A DNA stretch of 59,695 bases from CAYVUB01 sp964454675 (GCA_964454675.1 CAYVUB010000018.1:1-59695); one strand, 5' to 3'; positions 33,971 to 43,259 are shown, counted from the first letter of the stretch. The notes: generated by a model not told the origin, from the sequence alone. Translations and numbers: made by a program.

Positions 33971-34207
33971 TTAAGGGAGGTAAACCTGACCCCGATGCGG
34001 TTTTAAAGCATCACGTACAGGTTTCATTTCTTGTTCATTAATAACAATATAGGCTATAGCGTGAAATTCTGACAGCGATTCAAAACCTGTGATGTTAATA
34101 TTCAGGTTTTCAATATCAATGTATTCTTTAAGATGTATGTGGTGATGCTCTGCAGTGCGCAAAGCTTCGGGGCCTTTAAAATCCCATATAAGTTTAAGCT
34201 GGCGCAT
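33971..34207 (-). CDS. Small conserved protein of unknown function
   Basis: The 78-residue protein starts MRQLKLIWDFKGPEA. I chose the ATG at 34207. The longer frame from 34234 adds only residues inside the upstream gene. It has a compact alpha/beta pattern with a histidine-rich AEHHHIHLKEY (about 18-28), LNINITGFESLSEFHAIAYIVI and a conserved-looking end VRDALKPHRGQVYL, and resembles a ferredoxin-like fold. No signal or membrane span is seen. The start overlaps the end of the SRPBCC gene by 14 bp, so the two are translationally coupled and probably act together. Confidence 0.7.
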   Translation of the reverse strand: MRQLKLIWDFKGPEALRTAEHHHIHLKEYIDIENLNINITGFESLSEFHAIAYIVINEQEMKPVRDALKPHRGQVYLP

Positions 34208-34655
34208 AGGTAACAGAGATGCCTTTTTCGGCAAAGTTTTTAAAATCTTTCATGTACTGTAAAGATTGTTTTTTAAAAGCACCTTTCATAAATGCTGTTA
34301 ATAGTTTCATGGTAAATCCAAGTGGGATGAATTCACTTTTGCTTACCCATTTTGTATGTCCATCCGGTGTTTCTTCAAAATAATTTTTTTGAATATTATT
34401 TACTCCTTTTGCAGAATATGAGGCATGAAGCTCATAAGGCATGTTGCGTTTGGTAATGGTTTCAATAAGTTCCATCTTGCGTTTACCTATTTTAAAGTTG
34501 AGTTTCATTTTTGCGCCAAATTCTCCCGGAATTCCTGAAATATGCTCAAAGGATGTCAAGCCTCGCTGCCAGTGTTTCATGTTCTCGGGATTATCCATTT
34601 TTTTTATGAAAGTTTCCAAAGGAACTTCTACAATTATTTCGGTAGTGTAAAGCAT
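34194..34655 (-). CDS. SRPBCC (START/polyketide cyclase-like) domain protein
   Basis: The 153-residue protein has the SRPBCC helix-grip pattern: an N-terminal strand with IIVEVPLETFIKKMDNPENM, W..G (MKHWQRGLTSFEH), central strands (KMKLNFKIGKRKMELIETI) and a long C-terminal helix (LQYMKDFKNFAEKG). Such proteins hold small hydrophobic ligands or act as cyclases or chaperones. The ligand cannot be predicted. The next gene encodes the small histidine-rich protein it overlaps. Confidence 0.82.
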   Translation of the reverse strand: MLYTTEIIVEVPLETFIKKMDNPENMKHWQRGLTSFEHISGIPGEFGAKMKLNFKIGKRKMELIETITKRNMPYELHASYSAKGVNNIQKNYFEETPDGHTKWVSKSEFIPLGFTMKLLTAFMKGAFKKQSLQYMKDFKNFAEKGISVTYAPA

Positions 34656-34660
34656 AGTAT

Positions 34661-34853
34661 ATGTTCATATATAAAAAACAGACAGCAAATATATCAGCTT
34701 TGCTCAAAAAAAATAGCGATTGGATGTTCAACCGTTAAAATAATAGATGACAAGCAGCAATGCCTTGTTTTTTACTACGGCGAAGTAGTTTTAGAGGTAA
34801 ATACTATAAACAGGAATGCAGCGTTAAAAAAAAGCCGTTTGTATAACGTATGA
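34661..34853 (+). pseudogene. Possible small coding remnant with a frame change at an A8 run
   Basis: From the ATG at 34661 the frame gives MFIYKKQTANISALLKK and then stops early. If the A8 run near 34705-34713 had one base less, the frame would join a 45-codon stretch with normal codon use (IAIGCSTVKIIDDKQQCLVF, then YYGEVVLEVNTINRNAA, then LKKSRLYNV) and end at 34853, giving about 61 residues. I do not recognise it. The last codons overlap the promoter of the next gene. It may be chance. Confidence 0.3.
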
Positions 34854-34868
34854 ATTATATTATTTTTG
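34838..34868 (+). promoter_or_regulatory. Promoter of the periplasmic isomerase operon (TTTG-N19-TATTTTTG)
   Basis: TTTG at 34838-34841 and TATTTTTG at 34861-34868 are separated by 19 bp, an exact match to the Bacteroidota -33/-7 consensus (TTTG, 17-23 bp, TAnnTTTG). The ATG of the first isomerase gene is 34 bp downstream. This is the best promoter match I found in the window. Confidence 0.7.
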
Positions 34869-34901
34869 CCGGTAAGGTTAATCTATTCTTAAAATAAAAA
34901 A

Positions 34902-36845
34902 ATGAGACGATTTTTAGTAGTGTTAGTTTGTTGTGTCACGACACTTTCATTTGCTCAGGTAGTGCCGGGCGATGTATTGTTTTCTGTTGAAGGCAAACCT
35001 GTTAAAGCATCAGAATTTATCAGGGTTTATAATAAAAACTTAGATTTGGTAAAAGATGAAAGCCAAAAGGATGTTGACGGTTATTTAAAACTTTTTGTAA
35101 ACTATCAGTTAAAACTTCAGGAAGCAAGACATTTGGGTCTTGATAAAGATGCCGCATATCAGAGAGAATTTAACAATTACAAAAATCAGCTTGTAAAAAG
35201 TTATCTGGCAGATACAAAAGTAACCGACGAATTGGTGCAGGAAGCTTACGACAGAATGCAATATGATGTCAAGGCATCACACATTCTTATCAGACTTGAT
35301 GAAACCGAAAAAGATACCTTAAAAGTATATAACGATTTGATAGCGTTGCGCAACCGTGTTCTTAATGAAGGTTACGAAAAAGTGAAAGCCGAAGTACACA
35401 ACGGCACCACTGTTTTTGCAGAAAATTTAGGCTATTTTACAGCATTCAAAATGGTGTATGAGTTTGAAACAGCGGCTTATAATACCAAAGTAGGAGAGGT
35501 GTCTATGCCGTTTCGTACACGTTTTGGCTATCATATAGTTAATGTTGAAGATAAACGTGCGGCGAGAGGACAGGCAAGTGTTGCACATATTATGGTAACC
35601 AATAATCAGGAAGATGCATCTGTAAATCCCGAAACACGTATCAACGAAATATATAAAAAGCTTAACCAAGGTGAAAATTTTGAATCTTTGGCAAAACAAT
35701 TTTCTGACGATAAAAGTTCGGCAGGCAACGGCGGTGTATTGGCGCCTTTTTCATCGGGGCAATTAAGTTCTGCCGAGTTTGAAGATACCGCATTTTCATT
35801 ACAGCCCGGTCAAATTTCAAAACCCGTAAAAACAGCTTACGGATGGCATATTATCAAATTGATAAGCAAACAAGGACTTGACGATTTTGAAACCGCAAAG
35901 CCCGAAATGGAAAACAGGGTAAAACGCGATTCCCGTTCGGTTTTAATCAACACGTCAATGGTTAATAAACTTAAAGAAAAGTATAAAATTACCGAAGATA
36001 AAAATGCGATGAAATATTTTGAATCGTTGCTTAATCAAGATTATTTTGACAGAAAATGGGCATTGCCGGCTAATTTTGATAAAAATAAAATGGCATTTAA
36101 AATTCAGGATGAGGTTATCACTTATGAAGAGTTTGCAAATCATTTAATAGCGCAGCAACGTGTGTATGCAGGAAAAACAACACCGTTTTCTACATTAATT
36201 GAAAAAGAATTTAAAGCATTTCAGGATACAAAGATTTTAAACTATCAGGAAGATAATTTAGAATTTGAAAATGAAGAATTTGCAGCCATTTTAGGCGAAT
36301 ACAGAGACGGTCTGCTCTTGTTTGATTTGATGGATAAAGAAGTCTGGAACAAAGCCGTGACTGATACTTTAGGGCAAAAAGATTTTTACAGCAAACATAA
36401 AAGCAACTATATGTGGCTTGACAGAGTAGATGCCGTAATTGCAACGACTGCAAAAAAAGCCGATATAACAAAAGTTGAAGCAGCACTCAAAAAAGGTAAA
36501 ACAACAGATGAAATACATGCAATGCTTAATACAGACAGCAAGCAACATGTAATTTTTACCAAAGGAGTGATGGAAACAGACAACCAATCACTGCCGGCAG
36601 ATTTAGAGCTTAAAAAAGGCATTTCAAAAGTTTATCACTATAATGATGCTTATCACATAGTTGTTATAAACGACATTATGCCTGCGGCAAGCAAAACCTT
36701 TGAAGAAGCCAAAGGCAAGGTTATCAGTGATTATCAAAACAGTATTGAAGAGCAATGGCTGGAAATCCTGAACAAAAAATACAAAGTAGAAATAGACAAC
36801 CGTGTGCTTGATAAAGTAAAACAGCAAATCAATAAAAAGAATTGA
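34902..36845 (+). CDS. Periplasmic peptidyl-prolyl isomerase with two PpiC (parvulin) domains
   Basis: The 647-residue exported protein has a signal peptide (1-18, SFAQ). A SurA-N-like helical region follows (about 20-115), then two rotamase domains, about 122-215 (ASHILIRLDE, FRTRFGYHIVNVED) and about 222-320 (ASVAHIMVTN, FSDDKSSAGNGGVLAPF, TAYGWHIIKL). A 320-residue C-terminal helical part comes last. It should fold or escort outer-membrane proteins. It is first in an operon with a SurA-N-like lipoprotein, a second PpiC protein and a MoxR ATPase; 4 bp separate it from the next gene. Confidence 0.9.
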   Translation: MRRFLVVLVCCVTTLSFAQVVPGDVLFSVEGKPVKASEFIRVYNKNLDLVKDESQKDVDGYLKLFVNYQLKLQEARHLGLDKDAAYQREFNNYKNQLVKSYLADTKVTDELVQEAYDRMQYDVKASHILIRLDETEKDTLKVYNDLIALRNRVLNEGYEKVKAEVHNGTTVFAENLGYFTAFKMVYEFETAAYNTKVGEVSMPFRTRFGYHIVNVEDKRAARGQASVAHIMVTNNQEDASVNPETRINEIYKKLNQGENFESLAKQFSDDKSSAGNGGVLAPFSSGQLSSAEFEDTAFSLQPGQISKPVKTAYGWHIIKLISKQGLDDFETAKPEMENRVKRDSRSVLINTSMVNKLKEKYKITEDKNAMKYFESLLNQDYFDRKWALPANFDKNKMAFKIQDEVITYEEFANHLIAQQRVYAGKTTPFSTLIEKEFKAFQDTKILNYQEDNLEFENEEFAAILGEYRDGLLLFDLMDKEVWNKAVTDTLGQKDFYSKHKSNYMWLDRVDAVIATTAKKADITKVEAALKKGKTTDEIHAMLNTDSKQHVIFTKGVMETDNQSLPADLELKKGISKVYHYNDAYHIVVINDIMPAASKTFEEAKGKVISDYQNSIEEQWLEILNKKYKVEIDNRVLDKVKQQINKKN

Positions 36846-36849
36846 TAAA

Positions 36850-37704
36850 ATGCTTATAAAAAAAAGTCTTCCTATTATTGCCGTTATGCTGTGTCTTTCC
36901 TGTAATTTTTTTAAGGAAACAGACAACAGGATTCCTGTGGCAAGAGTAGGTGAGTCTTATCTTTATCAAGAAGATATTGAAAATATTGTTGCGCCGGGTA
37001 CCAAAGAAGAAGACAGCATTTTGCTTATCAGCAATTTCATAACACGTTGGGCTACACAAGAGTTGCTTATGGATGGTGCAAAGCGCAATCTGCCCGAAGA
37101 ACAACAAACAGAGTTCAACAAACTTGTAACGCAATACAAAAACGACTTATTTACCAAAGCCTATCTTGAAGCATTGGTCTATAAACATATTGATACCATT
37201 ATTACAGTTCAGGAAGCCCAAAACATATACGAAGCCAATAAGGAAACGTTTAAGCTCAATGAAGAACTGGTAAAGCTCAGATATCTAAGCATACCGCTTA
37301 ATGCCATTAATAAAGATGAGGTTGAACGGAGGTTTAAACGATATGATACTGATGATAAAACCTTTTTAGACGGTATCGCACTTCAGTTTAAATCCTATTC
37401 GTTTAATGATACTATTTGGGTAAAACTCTCGCAGGCAGCCGATAAAATTCCGGCAGTAAATGCCGAAAATAAAAACGAACTGTTAAAAAAATCTAATTTT
37501 ATACAACTCAAAGATTCATTAAACCTATATTTGATGCAAATTAATGATGTGCTTAAACAAAATGACTATGCACCATTAGAATACGTCAAACCTACAATCG
37601 ACCAGATTATTATTAACAAGAGAAAATTAGAGCTTATAAAGCAATTAGAAAAAGATATTACCAAAGATGCTACAAGAAATAATCAATTTGAAATCTATAA
37701 TTAA
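36850..37704 (+). CDS. SurA-N-like periplasmic lipoprotein without isomerase domain
   Basis: The 284-residue protein has a signal and lipobox (VMLCLSC, C18). It then has a helical region that starts VARVGESYLYQEDIENIV, the same beginning as SurA/PpiC N-domains (VAxVNGxxIxxxDL), and stays helical to the end. No parvulin motif (HIL.......GG.LG) is visible. It probably acts as a chaperone subunit with its neighbours. Its end overlaps the next start by 38 bp. Confidence 0.78.
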   Translation: MLIKKSLPIIAVMLCLSCNFFKETDNRIPVARVGESYLYQEDIENIVAPGTKEEDSILLISNFITRWATQELLMDGAKRNLPEEQQTEFNKLVTQYKNDLFTKAYLEALVYKHIDTIITVQEAQNIYEANKETFKLNEELVKLRYLSIPLNAINKDEVERRFKRYDTDDKTFLDGIALQFKSYSFNDTIWVKLSQAADKIPAVNAENKNELLKKSNFIQLKDSLNLYLMQINDVLKQNDYAPLEYVKPTIDQIIINKRKLELIKQLEKDITKDATRNNQFEIYN

Positions 37705-39115
37705 AACAAAGCTTATACTTACACTACTGGCACTTATAAGTTATGCTGTAACAAATGCACAAGAAATTATTGAAGAACCCGTAAAACCAAAAAGCACGGC
37801 AGATTCTACCCAGGCTTCACAACGGGTAAAAATTGACGGTGTTGCAGCGGTGCTGGGCGATTTTATCATTTTAAATTCAGATATAGATAAAGAATTTATG
37901 CATCTTAAAGCCAGAAACGTATCGCAATCAGATTTACCTACACGCTGTCAGTTGTTCGGGAAATTTCTTGAAGACAAATTGTATTCGCACCACGCCATAC
38001 AAGACAGTATAACCGTAAATGAACTTGAAATACGCAGCAGCGTTGACCAGCAAATAGAGTACATTATGGAACAATTAGGTTCAATGAATGAGTTGCTGGA
38101 GTTCTACGGAAAAGATACAGAGCAAGGTTTGAGAGAAGAAATGTATGAAATCAACAAAAATCAAAAGCTGGCTATGGATATGCAGCGCAAAATTGTTGAA
38201 AAGATTGAAGTAACACCCGAAGAAGTAAGAGAATATTTTAACAGCATCCCAAAAGATGAACGCCCTATTTTTGGTACAGAGCTCAAAGTAGCACAAATAG
38301 TGATTATTCCTAAAATTTCTGATGCCGAAAAGCAAAAGGTTATTAACCGTTTAAAATCGTTCAAAGCAGACGTTATTGAAAACGGTGCGAGTTTTACCTC
38401 AAAAGCAGTATTGTATTCAGATGATATAGCATCCCGCAAAACTGGAGGTTTATACACTTTAAACCGAAAACGTCCGCAAATGCTAAAAGAGTTCAGAGAT
38501 GTCGCATTCTCACTTCAGGAAGGAGAAATTTCAGACCCTTTTGAAACAGATTACGGGTACCATATCATCTATTTAGAAAAAATACGCGGACAGGAATACG
38601 ATGTGCGCCACGTACTGTTACGCCCCGAAGTAACACGCGAAGCCGTTAAAGAAGCAAAAGACAAGATAGAACTGATACGCAAACGTATTATTGACGGCGA
38701 AATATCATTTACCGATGCCGCAAGAGAATTCAGTGATGAAAAAGAAACCAAAAATGACGGAGGGTTATTAATCAATCCGCATACTCAGGATTACAATTTT
38801 GAACTGACAAAAATGGATCCCGAGCTGTATTCGCAAATACAAAATTTAAAAGATAAAGAAGTAAGCTTGGTGCTTCAGGATCAGGATAGAGTGAATACCA
38901 TAAAATTCAAAATCCTGACAGTAATTGACAGAATTGACGAGCACGAAGCCAACTTTTCCAAAGATTATTTAAAAATTAAAAACCTTGCCGAGCAAAACAA
39001 ACAAATAGAAGCTATTGCAAAATGGATGGACGAAAAAATTAACGATACATACATCAACATCAATGGCGAGTTTAGAGATTGCACATTTGAAAGTAACTGG
39101 TTAAAAAAAGAATAA
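37667..39115 (+). CDS. SurA-like peptidyl-prolyl isomerase / outer-membrane protein chaperone
   Basis: The 482-residue protein has a hydrophobic signal (about 12-31). A SurA N-domain follows (VAAVLGDFIILNSDIDKEF, about 58-76), then two parvulin domains at about 204-300 (LKVAQIVIIPK, KTGGLYTLNR, FETDYGYHIIYLEK) and about 308-400 (YDVRHVLLRPE, EFSDEKETKNDGGLL). This is the domain order of E. coli SurA. The start at 37667 lies inside the previous gene (38-bp overlap). MoxR follows after 2 bp. Confidence 0.9.
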   Translation: MLQEIINLKSIIKTKLILTLLALISYAVTNAQEIIEEPVKPKSTADSTQASQRVKIDGVAAVLGDFIILNSDIDKEFMHLKARNVSQSDLPTRCQLFGKFLEDKLYSHHAIQDSITVNELEIRSSVDQQIEYIMEQLGSMNELLEFYGKDTEQGLREEMYEINKNQKLAMDMQRKIVEKIEVTPEEVREYFNSIPKDERPIFGTELKVAQIVIIPKISDAEKQKVINRLKSFKADVIENGASFTSKAVLYSDDIASRKTGGLYTLNRKRPQMLKEFRDVAFSLQEGEISDPFETDYGYHIIYLEKIRGQEYDVRHVLLRPEVTREAVKEAKDKIELIRKRIIDGEISFTDAAREFSDEKETKNDGGLLINPHTQDYNFELTKMDPELYSQIQNLKDKEVSLVLQDQDRVNTIKFKILTVIDRIDEHEANFSKDYLKIKNLAEQNKQIEAIAKWMDEKINDTYININGEFRDCTFESNWLKKE

Positions 39116-39117
39116 AT

Positions 39118-40071
39118 ATGTCTGATGTAGCCGCTATACAGCAGTTTGTTAATAAATACAGTGATTTAAAAACCGAAGTTGCTAAAATTATCGTAGGTCA
39201 GGATGAAGTTGTAAATCAGATTCTTATATCTGTTTTTTCGGGAGGCCACGCTTTGTTGATAGGCGTTCCGGGACTGGCAAAAACCTTAATGGTAAATACC
39301 ATTGCCCAAGCGTTGGGGTTAGATTTTAAACGCATACAATTCACCCCCGATTTGATGCCGAGCGATATTCTGGGGAGTGAAATACTGGACGAAAACAGAC
39401 AATTCAAATTCATAAAAGGACCTATTTTTGCCAATATCATTCTGGCAGACGAGATTAACCGTACACCGCCAAAAACCCAGGCAGCTTTACTTGAAGCCAT
39501 GCAGGAGCGTGCCGTAACAGTAGCAGGACATCATTATAAATTGAGTTTGCCGTATTTCGTATTGGCAACGCAAAACCCTATTGAACAAGAAGGTACTTAT
39601 CCGTTGCCCGAAGCACAATTAGACCGGTTTATGTTTGCCATCAATTTAGAATATCCGTCGTTTGCCGAAGAAGTCCAGGTTGTAAAATCTACAACTACCG
39701 ATGTACAGCCTAAAATAAATGCGTTATTCACAGCTCAGGAAATTATCAGTTTTCAGCAGTTAATACGTAGAATTCCTGTGGCAGATAATGTGATTGAGTA
39801 TGCCGTAAGCATGGTAGGAAAAACCAGACCTAAAAGTGACAATGCTTCAAATTTGGTAAAAGAGTTTGTAGATTGGGGTGCAGGTCCGAGAGCTTCGCAA
39901 AACCTTATTTTGGCAGCAAAAACCCATGCTGCTATCCATAACAAATTTTCACCGGATATTGAAAACGTGCAGGCTGTTGCCGCCGGAATTCTTCGACACA
40001 GAATTATTAAAAACTACAAAGCCGAAGCCGAAGGCGTTACTGATGAACAAATTATTAAAAGTTTGTTTTAA
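39118..40071 (+). CDS. MoxR-family AAA+ ATPase
   Basis: The 317-residue ATPase has Walker A GVPGLAKT (about 44-51), Walker B IILADEINR (about 103-111), PKTQAALLEAMQER, sensor LATQNPIEQEGTYPLPEAQLD (split over about 143-163) and the C-terminal lid domain. MoxR enzymes act as chaperones for protein complexes or cofactor insertion, usually with a VWA-domain partner gene next door. None is seen here: the following gene is on the other strand. It is the last gene of the isomerase operon, so a role in envelope assembly is likely. Confidence 0.92.
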   Translation: MSDVAAIQQFVNKYSDLKTEVAKIIVGQDEVVNQILISVFSGGHALLIGVPGLAKTLMVNTIAQALGLDFKRIQFTPDLMPSDILGSEILDENRQFKFIKGPIFANIILADEINRTPPKTQAALLEAMQERAVTVAGHHYKLSLPYFVLATQNPIEQEGTYPLPEAQLDRFMFAINLEYPSFAEEVQVVKSTTTDVQPKINALFTAQEIISFQQLIRRIPVADNVIEYAVSMVGKTRPKSDNASNLVKEFVDWGAGPRASQNLILAAKTHAAIHNKFSPDIENVQAVAAGILRHRIIKNYKAEAEGVTDEQIIKSLF

Positions 40072-40089
40072 TTGAGTATTGAGTAATTA

Positions 40090-40160
40090 GTATTGAGTGT
40101 TGAATTACAATTTTGCGACTGCGACTGAATACTGCGACTGCAAACCGCGACTGCAAACTA
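40090..40160. repeat. Degenerate short direct repeats after the MoxR gene
   Basis: The region reads as repeats of ATTGAGTATTGAGTAATTAG followed by GCGACTGCGACTGAATACTGC and GCAAACCGCGACTGC. The units are 6-12 bp and imperfect. No gene or clear hairpin is present. Confidence 0.4.
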
Positions 40161-40177
40161 CCAATAACAATTATACC

Positions 40178-40771
40178 TTAACCCATAACGATTAACATTC
40201 CAATATCTTCTTTTAGCCGTTCAATATCACTTTGTGAAAGAATGTTGTAAAATCCCCGTATTTGCTGTTGTTTGTCAACCAATGCCACATAACTGCTATG
40301 GTAAAAATCTGTTCCGGTTTCGCCGGGTTTAAAGTTGGTCATAAATAGTTCTGCCTGCCGCTTTGTAGTTTCACTATCAGAACGTAAAAATTGCCATTTT
40401 TCCTGAGGAATTCCGGTAGCTTCAGAATAATCCATCAATACAGATGTGGTGTCATGTTCAGTATCTATGGTATGCGATACAATCATAAAATCGTGATTTG
40501 TATCAAAATGTTCGGCTATTTGGATGAGTTGCGTTCGCATTGGCGGGCAGATACTTGGACAGCGTGTAAAGAAAAAATTGGCTATAAACACTTTGTTTTT
40601 GATGTTTTCCGTAGAAAATGATTGACCGGATTGATTGGTAAAACCGTCATATTCTATAAGGTAAACCGTCTTTTTTCCGGTAGTGTCAATTTTGTAGTTA
40701 AGTACAGGAAGCACATTAGGCTCTTTACATCCAAGACAGAAAAGAAAGATAAAAGCACTCAAATATTTCAT
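40178..40771 (-). CDS. SCO1/SenC-family copper chaperone-like protein (thioredoxin fold)
   Basis: The 197-residue lipoprotein-type protein (signal about 1-14, C15) has the SCO copper site C71-P-S-I-C75 (FFTRCPSICPPM) and the distal histidine H158 (YHSSYVALVD). These are the three ligands known from Sco1. SCO proteins deliver copper or redox-prepare CuA of cytochrome oxidase. Here the gene overlaps the upstream monooxygenase-like gene by 4 bp (ATGA), so it may instead metallate that protein. No cytochrome oxidase gene is in the window. Confidence 0.9.
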   Translation of the reverse strand: MKYLSAFIFLFCLGCKEPNVLPVLNYKIDTTGKKTVYLIEYDGFTNQSGQSFSTENIKNKVFIANFFFTRCPSICPPMRTQLIQIAEHFDTNHDFMIVSHTIDTEHDTTSVLMDYSEATGIPQEKWQFLRSDSETTKRQAELFMTNFKPGETGTDFYHSSYVALVDKQQQIRGFYNILSQSDIERLKEDIGMLIVMG

Positions 40772-41919
40772 AAGTTTGAATTATAAGTCTTGAGTTTTTC
40801 TGCCATTTCTTTATCGTACAAAAAGATGAACATACTTGCCATCATATCTTGATTTACATCAGTCGTGTTATTAGTGGTTACAATCAGCTCGTAATTATGG
40901 TGCGGATACAGCATAATGCCTTTTTCATCAGAAAAATACGGCACACTCTTTAAACCTGTTTTGTCAGTGTAGTTTATTGCTTTTGAAACAAATAAAACAG
41001 AATCTTTTGTTTTGTCGCGCAGCGTCAGTGTTTCAGAAAACGGATGAAGATGCACGGCAATATGGTGCATTGTAGTGCTGTCTTTAAGCTGTAATTGCTT
41101 GGTAATATCATATTTGTACGACGCTTTTTTGTTGGGAAAAATAACCCAATGCCCGGATAGATGATTTCCGCTATCGTCTATGTAACTATGATTTTTTGTT
41201 TCTACCGGCAGGCACATTTCAGGATTGTTTCCGGCAGGTATTTCAAAAGGGTTTTCGTTGTTGTACGGCAGCATTACAAATACGGTTTTACTCATTAAAG
41301 GTTTTATATCGCTATTGTTGGGTGCAATACCGAGAGTTACTTTGTGTTTTATGGAGAATGTCTTGCCTTTGATATTGTGATTTAACAATTGCGAAACCAC
41401 AAATAAATTTTCGTTTGTAAAAACGGGAAACCCAAAACCGTCGGGAAGTTTGTATGATTCAATACCATTGCTCATAGAGGTTAACCGCGGGTATTGCTCA
41501 CCGATACGGTGGTTTAAATGCCATCGGGAGTAATGCTCGCCGTCATAAAAATCGATATTGGTATGACAAATATAATCGTTGGATAAAATATCAACTTCGT
41601 TGGTGCTTAGCGCTTTGGTGTCAAATGATGTAATCCATGCCAAATTATTTTTTGAAGCATCAATTTGAAAATGTGTTGATGCTTTGGGTCCTTCCATCGA
41701 TTTGTAAATATTGTCAACCACAAGCGTAGGCGTAATCAAAGTAATTGTTGAATCTGTCGTATGGATATTCCAGGTATTATCTACAATGCCCAGTTTGTGG
41801 TATAAGTGGGTTTTTATGATAGCCTTATGCCTGTTAGGAAGTTTTAAATAGTATATTCCGCCGGTTATCAATATAAGCGAAAGTAATAGTGCTGAATATT
41901 TTAGTATTTTAGACCTCAT
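40768..41919 (-). CDS. Membrane-anchored protein resembling copper type II monooxygenases (PHM-like)
   Basis: The 383-residue protein has one N-terminal transmembrane segment (about 8-26) and a large periplasmic beta-rich domain. Features recalling peptidylglycine alpha-hydroxylating monooxygenase are MHHIAVHLHPFSETLTL (284-300, with H290xH292, like the HTH copper pair), DMMASMFIFLYD (358-369, with D358-M359, like the DEM...YY methionine site), NDYICHTNIDF (H119, like HHM) and SQLLNHN (H181, like the third CuH histidine). The last two are weaker. It is coupled to a SCO gene, as expected for a copper enzyme. I have no database support, so treat the fold as a hypothesis. Confidence 0.5.
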   Translation of the reverse strand: MRSKILKYSALLLSLILITGGIYYLKLPNRHKAIIKTHLYHKLGIVDNTWNIHTTDSTITLITPTLVVDNIYKSMEGPKASTHFQIDASKNNLAWITSFDTKALSTNEVDILSNDYICHTNIDFYDGEHYSRWHLNHRIGEQYPRLTSMSNGIESYKLPDGFGFPVFTNENLFVVSQLLNHNIKGKTFSIKHKVTLGIAPNNSDIKPLMSKTVFVMLPYNNENPFEIPAGNNPEMCLPVETKNHSYIDDSGNHLSGHWVIFPNKKASYKYDITKQLQLKDSTTMHHIAVHLHPFSETLTLRDKTKDSVLFVSKAINYTDKTGLKSVPYFSDEKGIMLYPHHNYELIVTTNNTTDVNQDMMASMFIFLYDKEMAEKLKTYNSNL

Positions 41920-41944
41920 AATACAAACAAAATAACGCTATTTT

Positions 41945-43078
41945 ATGCAGACTGACAACACCAACCGCATCTTTGGTCTTGATATAATGAGAGCCTTTGC
42001 TATTATGCTGGTTGTGTGTTCTCATGCGCTATGGATTGTGCCCGGTGCACAGGGAATGATACCCGACATGTTGAAACTGGCAGGCATGATAGGCGTCGAA
42101 ATATTTTTTGTCTTAAGCGGGTTTTTGATAGGCCGCATTATGTACAGAATGTATCTTAAAGATGATTTTTCTTTTAAAGATGTTTTACAATTCTGGATAC
42201 GCCGATGGTTCAGAACCTTACCCAATTACTACCTGATACTGCTTGTCAATGCTGTTATTGTAATGTTTATAGGGTATGGGTTGCCCGAAGGTTTTTGGAA
42301 ATATACCTTGTTTCTTCAAAATTTTGCCTGCGAAATGCCTTTGTTTTTTCTTGAAAGCTGGAGCCTGTCAATAGAAGAGTTTGCATACTTAGTGCTTCCT
42401 GCACTGTTATTCTTTACATTATTTATAAAGGCGAAAATTTCAAAATCAAAAGTTTTTTTACTGTTGACGGTTTTTGTGCTGTTGTTTTTTATGCTCACAA
42501 AATTGCTTTATAATTTTAATGCTGCCGGCAGCGATATGCTGTTTTGGAACAGCAATTTAAAATCGTTGGTAATTTATAGAATAGATGCTATATATTATGG
42601 TGTGTTGGCAGCGTATATATCGATAATACGCCCGGATTTTTGGAAACAATCCCGCTATGTTGCATTTGCACTCGGGATATTGATTTTTTTAGCACTTAAT
42701 GTATTGATACCTTTAAAACAGTTGTACATCCAGACACATCCGCAGTTTTGGAATGTATGGTATCTTATTATAAATTCAGTAGCAATCATGCTGGCGTTAC
42801 CGCTTTTGAGCACCATTAAACAGGCATCAAAAGCCGTATTAAAACCTGTAACATTTATCAGTTTAATTTCTTACGGAATGTACCTGCTGCATTATTCGGT
42901 AATATTACAGCTGCTTAAGTATTTTATACCTTCAGATACACTTTCCGGATTTGATATAGTAGTTTATGTTGTTGTTTATTTTTTGTTGACAATAGTAGCA
43001 TCTTATCTGTTATACACCTGTTATGAAAAACCTATGATGAATTTGAGAAACAAGCGGATTTTTAAGATTAAAGCGTAA
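41945..43078 (+). CDS. Acyltransferase 3 (OafA/YrhL-type) membrane protein
   Basis: The 377-residue protein has about ten membrane spans and the family start RIFGLDIMRAFAIMLVVCSHA (about 8-28; split here as FGLDIMRAFA and VVCSHA), with R17 and the catalytic histidine H27, plus EIFFVLSGFLIGRIM (about 50-64) and the C-terminal SLISYGMYLLHYSVI. Such enzymes O-acetylate LPS, peptidoglycan or exopolysaccharide. The start is only 25 bp from the divergent copper-protein gene, so the two promoters must overlap. Confidence 0.9.
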   Translation: MQTDNTNRIFGLDIMRAFAIMLVVCSHALWIVPGAQGMIPDMLKLAGMIGVEIFFVLSGFLIGRIMYRMYLKDDFSFKDVLQFWIRRWFRTLPNYYLILLVNAVIVMFIGYGLPEGFWKYTLFLQNFACEMPLFFLESWSLSIEEFAYLVLPALLFFTLFIKAKISKSKVFLLLTVFVLLFFMLTKLLYNFNAAGSDMLFWNSNLKSLVIYRIDAIYYGVLAAYISIIRPDFWKQSRYVAFALGILIFLALNVLIPLKQLYIQTHPQFWNVWYLIINSVAIMLALPLLSTIKQASKAVLKPVTFISLISYGMYLLHYSVILQLLKYFIPSDTLSGFDIVVYVVVYFLLTIVASYLLYTCYEKPMMNLRNKRIFKIKA

Positions 43079-43259
43079 TACAGGCTAAAACCATCTAATT
43101 CAGAATCATTTCAAATAGTGAATTTTTATTGATTTAGTACTTTTTCAATTTCATTTTTATCAAAAACTCAATTATTTTTAATAAAAACGTTTGATTGTTG
43201 AATTATATTTATCCTTTTTTGGATTTTGTTACATATTTTTAAGTATGCTTTATAATTTG

